Positions 61,902 to 64,000 of a stretch of 64,000 nucleotides of DNA are shown here, one piece after another; positions within the stretch are counted from its first letter, which is position 1; each line of letters begins with the position of its first letter. Below the pieces are notes generated by a model. The model was not told the DNA's origin and ran no database searches. It saw only the letters and a program-made list of their open reading frames with translations. Origin of the DNA: Lingula anatina (taxonomy: Eukaryota; Brachiopoda; Lingulata; Lingulida; Lingulidae); contig NW_019775677.1 of NCBI RefSeq assembly GCF_001039355.2, positions 181,449 to 245,448 of the forward strand, given 5' to 3'. A program made the position numbers and the translations under genes.

Positions 61902-63590
61902 GTAAGTACAACTTAACTACCTAAATAAATCTGTATTTTATACAAATTATAGAAAGCCCTGGGGCTTTATAACGAAATAACTGATGGACTAGAGCTGGAC
62001 CAAACTTTTACGGCAAAATATCCGTCTTCTTTGATACAGTTATTAAGAAGCAGTACAATGTATGTAGAAGTTGTAAGTTCTATTATATAGAATATTGCGT
62101 TTGTTTTATATCAAGAAAGAAATGATAACTGTTTAATTTTAGACAAGGGCGACTCTACCTATTTGCAGACGTTAAACATAAAACCAGCTCTCAGACAAGA
62201 GCCCCTGTTCTCAATCTTTAGATTTATAACGCTACAAGAAATTGCAAAAACTTAAAATTTCTAGTAAAAAAACTGGGTACAGTGGGCACGCGCTCCTTCC
62301 CTAAACTCCCTCAAAAATTGAAACTGGCAAAACGGGACAATACCAAGTGTTATGTCATCCTCGTACTTTCAATATATTTGCCGAATAAACATGGTGGAAT
62401 ATTTTAAATCCTGCGCCCATTCCCACCCTCCCTCCTTACGACCATCCCTGAACTGCACTGTTTTCAGGCCGTCTTCAGGGTCTTCCGGAAGACGGTCAGA
62501 TTTTCAAGTTTACATTGACGGGTATTTAATTTTTTCTGTCGGAAGACGGTCAAAAATGGAGGATGGATCAATAAAGATAATTTGGAAGACTGTCAGAAAA
62601 TATCTCTGGATCCGCCCCTGGTTTTCCCCACTTATACACCACGAAAACGCTATTTAAAGTCTTTCATGTTACCGACCTTACGGGACTATGAACAGCAGAC
62701 AATATAATCGTCAATTACAGGGCCGGTGTAACGTGACAGACCGAGGGCCCGCTTCCCATTCATTTGTACAGGTGAGCCTCGCCCTAGATTTTGACCCACT
62801 TAGGTCAGACTAACCCTAGCCAATATAACTGTATGGAGGGCGGACTTTCTGTTTCAAGGACCCTCAGTTTCGTGACACCTGCTGATCCAGGCACTTTTTC
62901 TGACAACTTTTAAGTACTTTTGCACTTAAAAGCTTTCAAATATAGACAGATGCATTTATTATTATCATCATCATCATTATTATTATTAACAATTTAGAAA
63001 TATTAATATCAGCAGTTGAAAATCAAAGGAAGAAATTTATTAGAAAAAATGTAACTGCCTATGAAATATTTTCAAACGAAATAATATATAAGCTTTTTAC
63101 TAAGTAATTATAAGTACAAGTATACTCCAAACGAAAGAGATCAAAGCTGGACACAAACGTGCAGTGAATCAGTAGCGTGGCATCAGTTGACGCTACACTC
63201 ATTTGCCTCGTCTGTCATTCTTGTGAAAAACCCCACTTTCTTTACCCTTTTTGCTATATTTATGTTATAATTTTTTCCCCGCAACAGTCTTATGCATATG
63301 GGGCGTTCAGAATGAGTTATGTCGACCTAGTTGCCCCATCAAGATCATACACACCTGAATATGTGATGTGACCGTGGCAATATACAGTTTATTTGATTTT
63401 AGTTGCGTTTTTTGATGCAATGCGAGTACTTTTCCTCAGCATGTATGTCAAATAATACACTGCCCCCTCTCGCGATATATTTTGAACACCCCTCGCTGAC
63501 GCTGGAGGTGTTCTTGCATATATCTCTCGGTGACACTGTATTATACTTGAAGAATACTCACAAAACTAGAAAAGCACTCAGAGAGCGCAG
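61902..63590 (+). other. SLC43-like intron 1 (visible part)
   Basis: Holds the family B element at 62465-62620 and a short ATT array near 62955. An AG-bounded open frame at about 63288-63371 (SYAYGAFRMSYVDLVAP) ends in TGA and does not resemble the hydrophobic continuation expected for SLC43, so it is not called. Confidence 0.55.
62465..62620 (+). mobile_element. MITE family B copy downstream of SLC43 exon 1
   Basis: 156 bp ending GGATCCGCCCCTG with a shortened left end, flanked by GTTTT at 62460-62464 and 62621-62625. Internal sequence (tttacattgacgggtat) is shared with the other family B copies. Confidence 0.82.
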
Positions 63591-63804
63591 ACCTCCGCCA
63601 AGTCAGCGATTTTTTTTTTATTATTATTGATTATTGATTGATTATTGATCCGGATCACCACCAAAAACTAATCATCTTTTCCTTGGCCCACTTCTGACAG
63701 TTCCTGAAAATTTTATCAAAATCGGTCCATAACCTTTTGAGTTATGTTGATGACAGACAGACAGACAGACAAACGGGTGAAAACATACCCTCCTTGGCGG
63801 AGGT
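63591..63804. mobile_element. Dispersed repeat with ACCTCCGCCAAG / CTTGGCGGAGGT ends
   Basis: Twelve-base inverted ends enclose gatccggatcaccaccaaaa, tcaaaatcggtccataacct, and a GACA array. I recognise this type as a very widespread dispersed repeat of aquatic animal genomes but cannot name its class. Confidence 0.65.
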
Positions 63805-63855
63805 AAACCTTGACGGTATCGTTACTAGGTTGAGCAGCGTTGCGTGAATACTTAC

Positions 63856-63926
63856 TGAAGCTCCTCAGGTCCGGTATTGAAATCGCTTTTAATGAAAGCA
63901 AGGTAGAAATCGGATAAGTCATACAT
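63856..63926 (-). other. Candidate first coding exon, minus strand, unknown product
   Basis: An ATG at 63926-63924 opens 23 codons (MYDLSDFYLAFIKSDFNTGP and three more) ending at a strong donor (CTTCA|gtaagt). No continuation was located and no family recognised. Confidence 0.22.
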
Positions 63927-63974
63927 CTAGGGCATTTGGAAGCCTGTCAGCTATTGAATAAATATATTCAATCA

Positions 63975-64000
63975 AAAAAAAAAAAAAAAAAAAAAAAAAA
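63975..64000. repeat. Terminal poly-A run
   Basis: The last 26 or so bases are all A, preceded by AATAAATATATTCAATC. It may be a genomic A tract, a retrosequence tail, or a sequence end. Confidence 0.8.

Noticed and set aside
63177-63371. Second SLC43-like exon
   Set aside because: The frame is polar and ends in a stop, whereas the next part of an SLC43 protein should be a hydrophobic helix.
1-64000. CRISPR arrays, operons or bacterial-style regulatory sites
   Set aside because: Introns, GT-AG exons and animal gene families show this is eukaryotic nuclear DNA; no spaced direct-repeat array was seen.
1-64000. tRNA or rRNA genes
   Set aside because: No cloverleaf with A and B boxes or rRNA-like core was recognised on reading; a covariance-model scan would be decisive.

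Overview
The window is a piece of an animal nuclear genome. It is AT-rich and dominated by introns, with GT-AG exons, AAAT tetranucleotide arrays, many poly-G/poly-C tracts and several short inverted-repeat transposon families. Four protein-coding genes can be read with confidence. Gene content (mu-class glutathione S-transferase, a cortactin-binding protein 2 orthologue, an SLC43-type transporter) and the repeat style fit a marine invertebrate bilaterian, perhaps a lophotrochozoan; the species cannot be fixed by reading alone.

Layout. (1) About 0.96-12.14 kb, minus strand: a complete eight-exon mu-class glutathione S-transferase, 263 aa, with an acidic C-terminal extension. (2) 3.4-7.6 kb, plus strand: a complete ten-exon divergent protein kinase (429 aa) lying wholly inside intron 3 of the transferase gene on the opposite strand. 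Its own compact promoter region carries an E2F-like site, two CRE palindromes and a CCAAT box. (3) 12.1-21.9 kb: mostly non-coding, with a few small candidate exons and a perfectly delimited 300-bp fold-back element. (4) 21.97-54.86 kb, plus strand: a CTTNBP2 orthologue of 21 exons, 1610 aa, with N-terminal coiled coil, proline-rich linker carrying a PPPIPP motif, ankyrin repeats and a C-terminal AAA/P-loop region related to that of neuron navigators. A 1.48-kb segment with exons 19-20 occurs twice in tandem, joined at a single N, and looks like an uncollapsed haplotype, although the duplication would stay in frame. (5) 54.9-61.5 kb: 3' UTR, a repeat-rich stretch with several inverted-repeat elements, and candidate minus-strand exons. 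(6) 61.5 kb to the end: exon 1 of an SLC43-like transporter that continues beyond the window or in exons I could not identify, then repeats and a terminal poly-A run.

The genes have no obvious shared pathway. The notable points are the nested antisense kinase, the near-intact P-loop in the CTTNBP2 orthologue, five tandem copies of one 3' splice site with its exon start in a CTTNBP2 intron, and short transposon families whose ends and target duplications can be read to the base.
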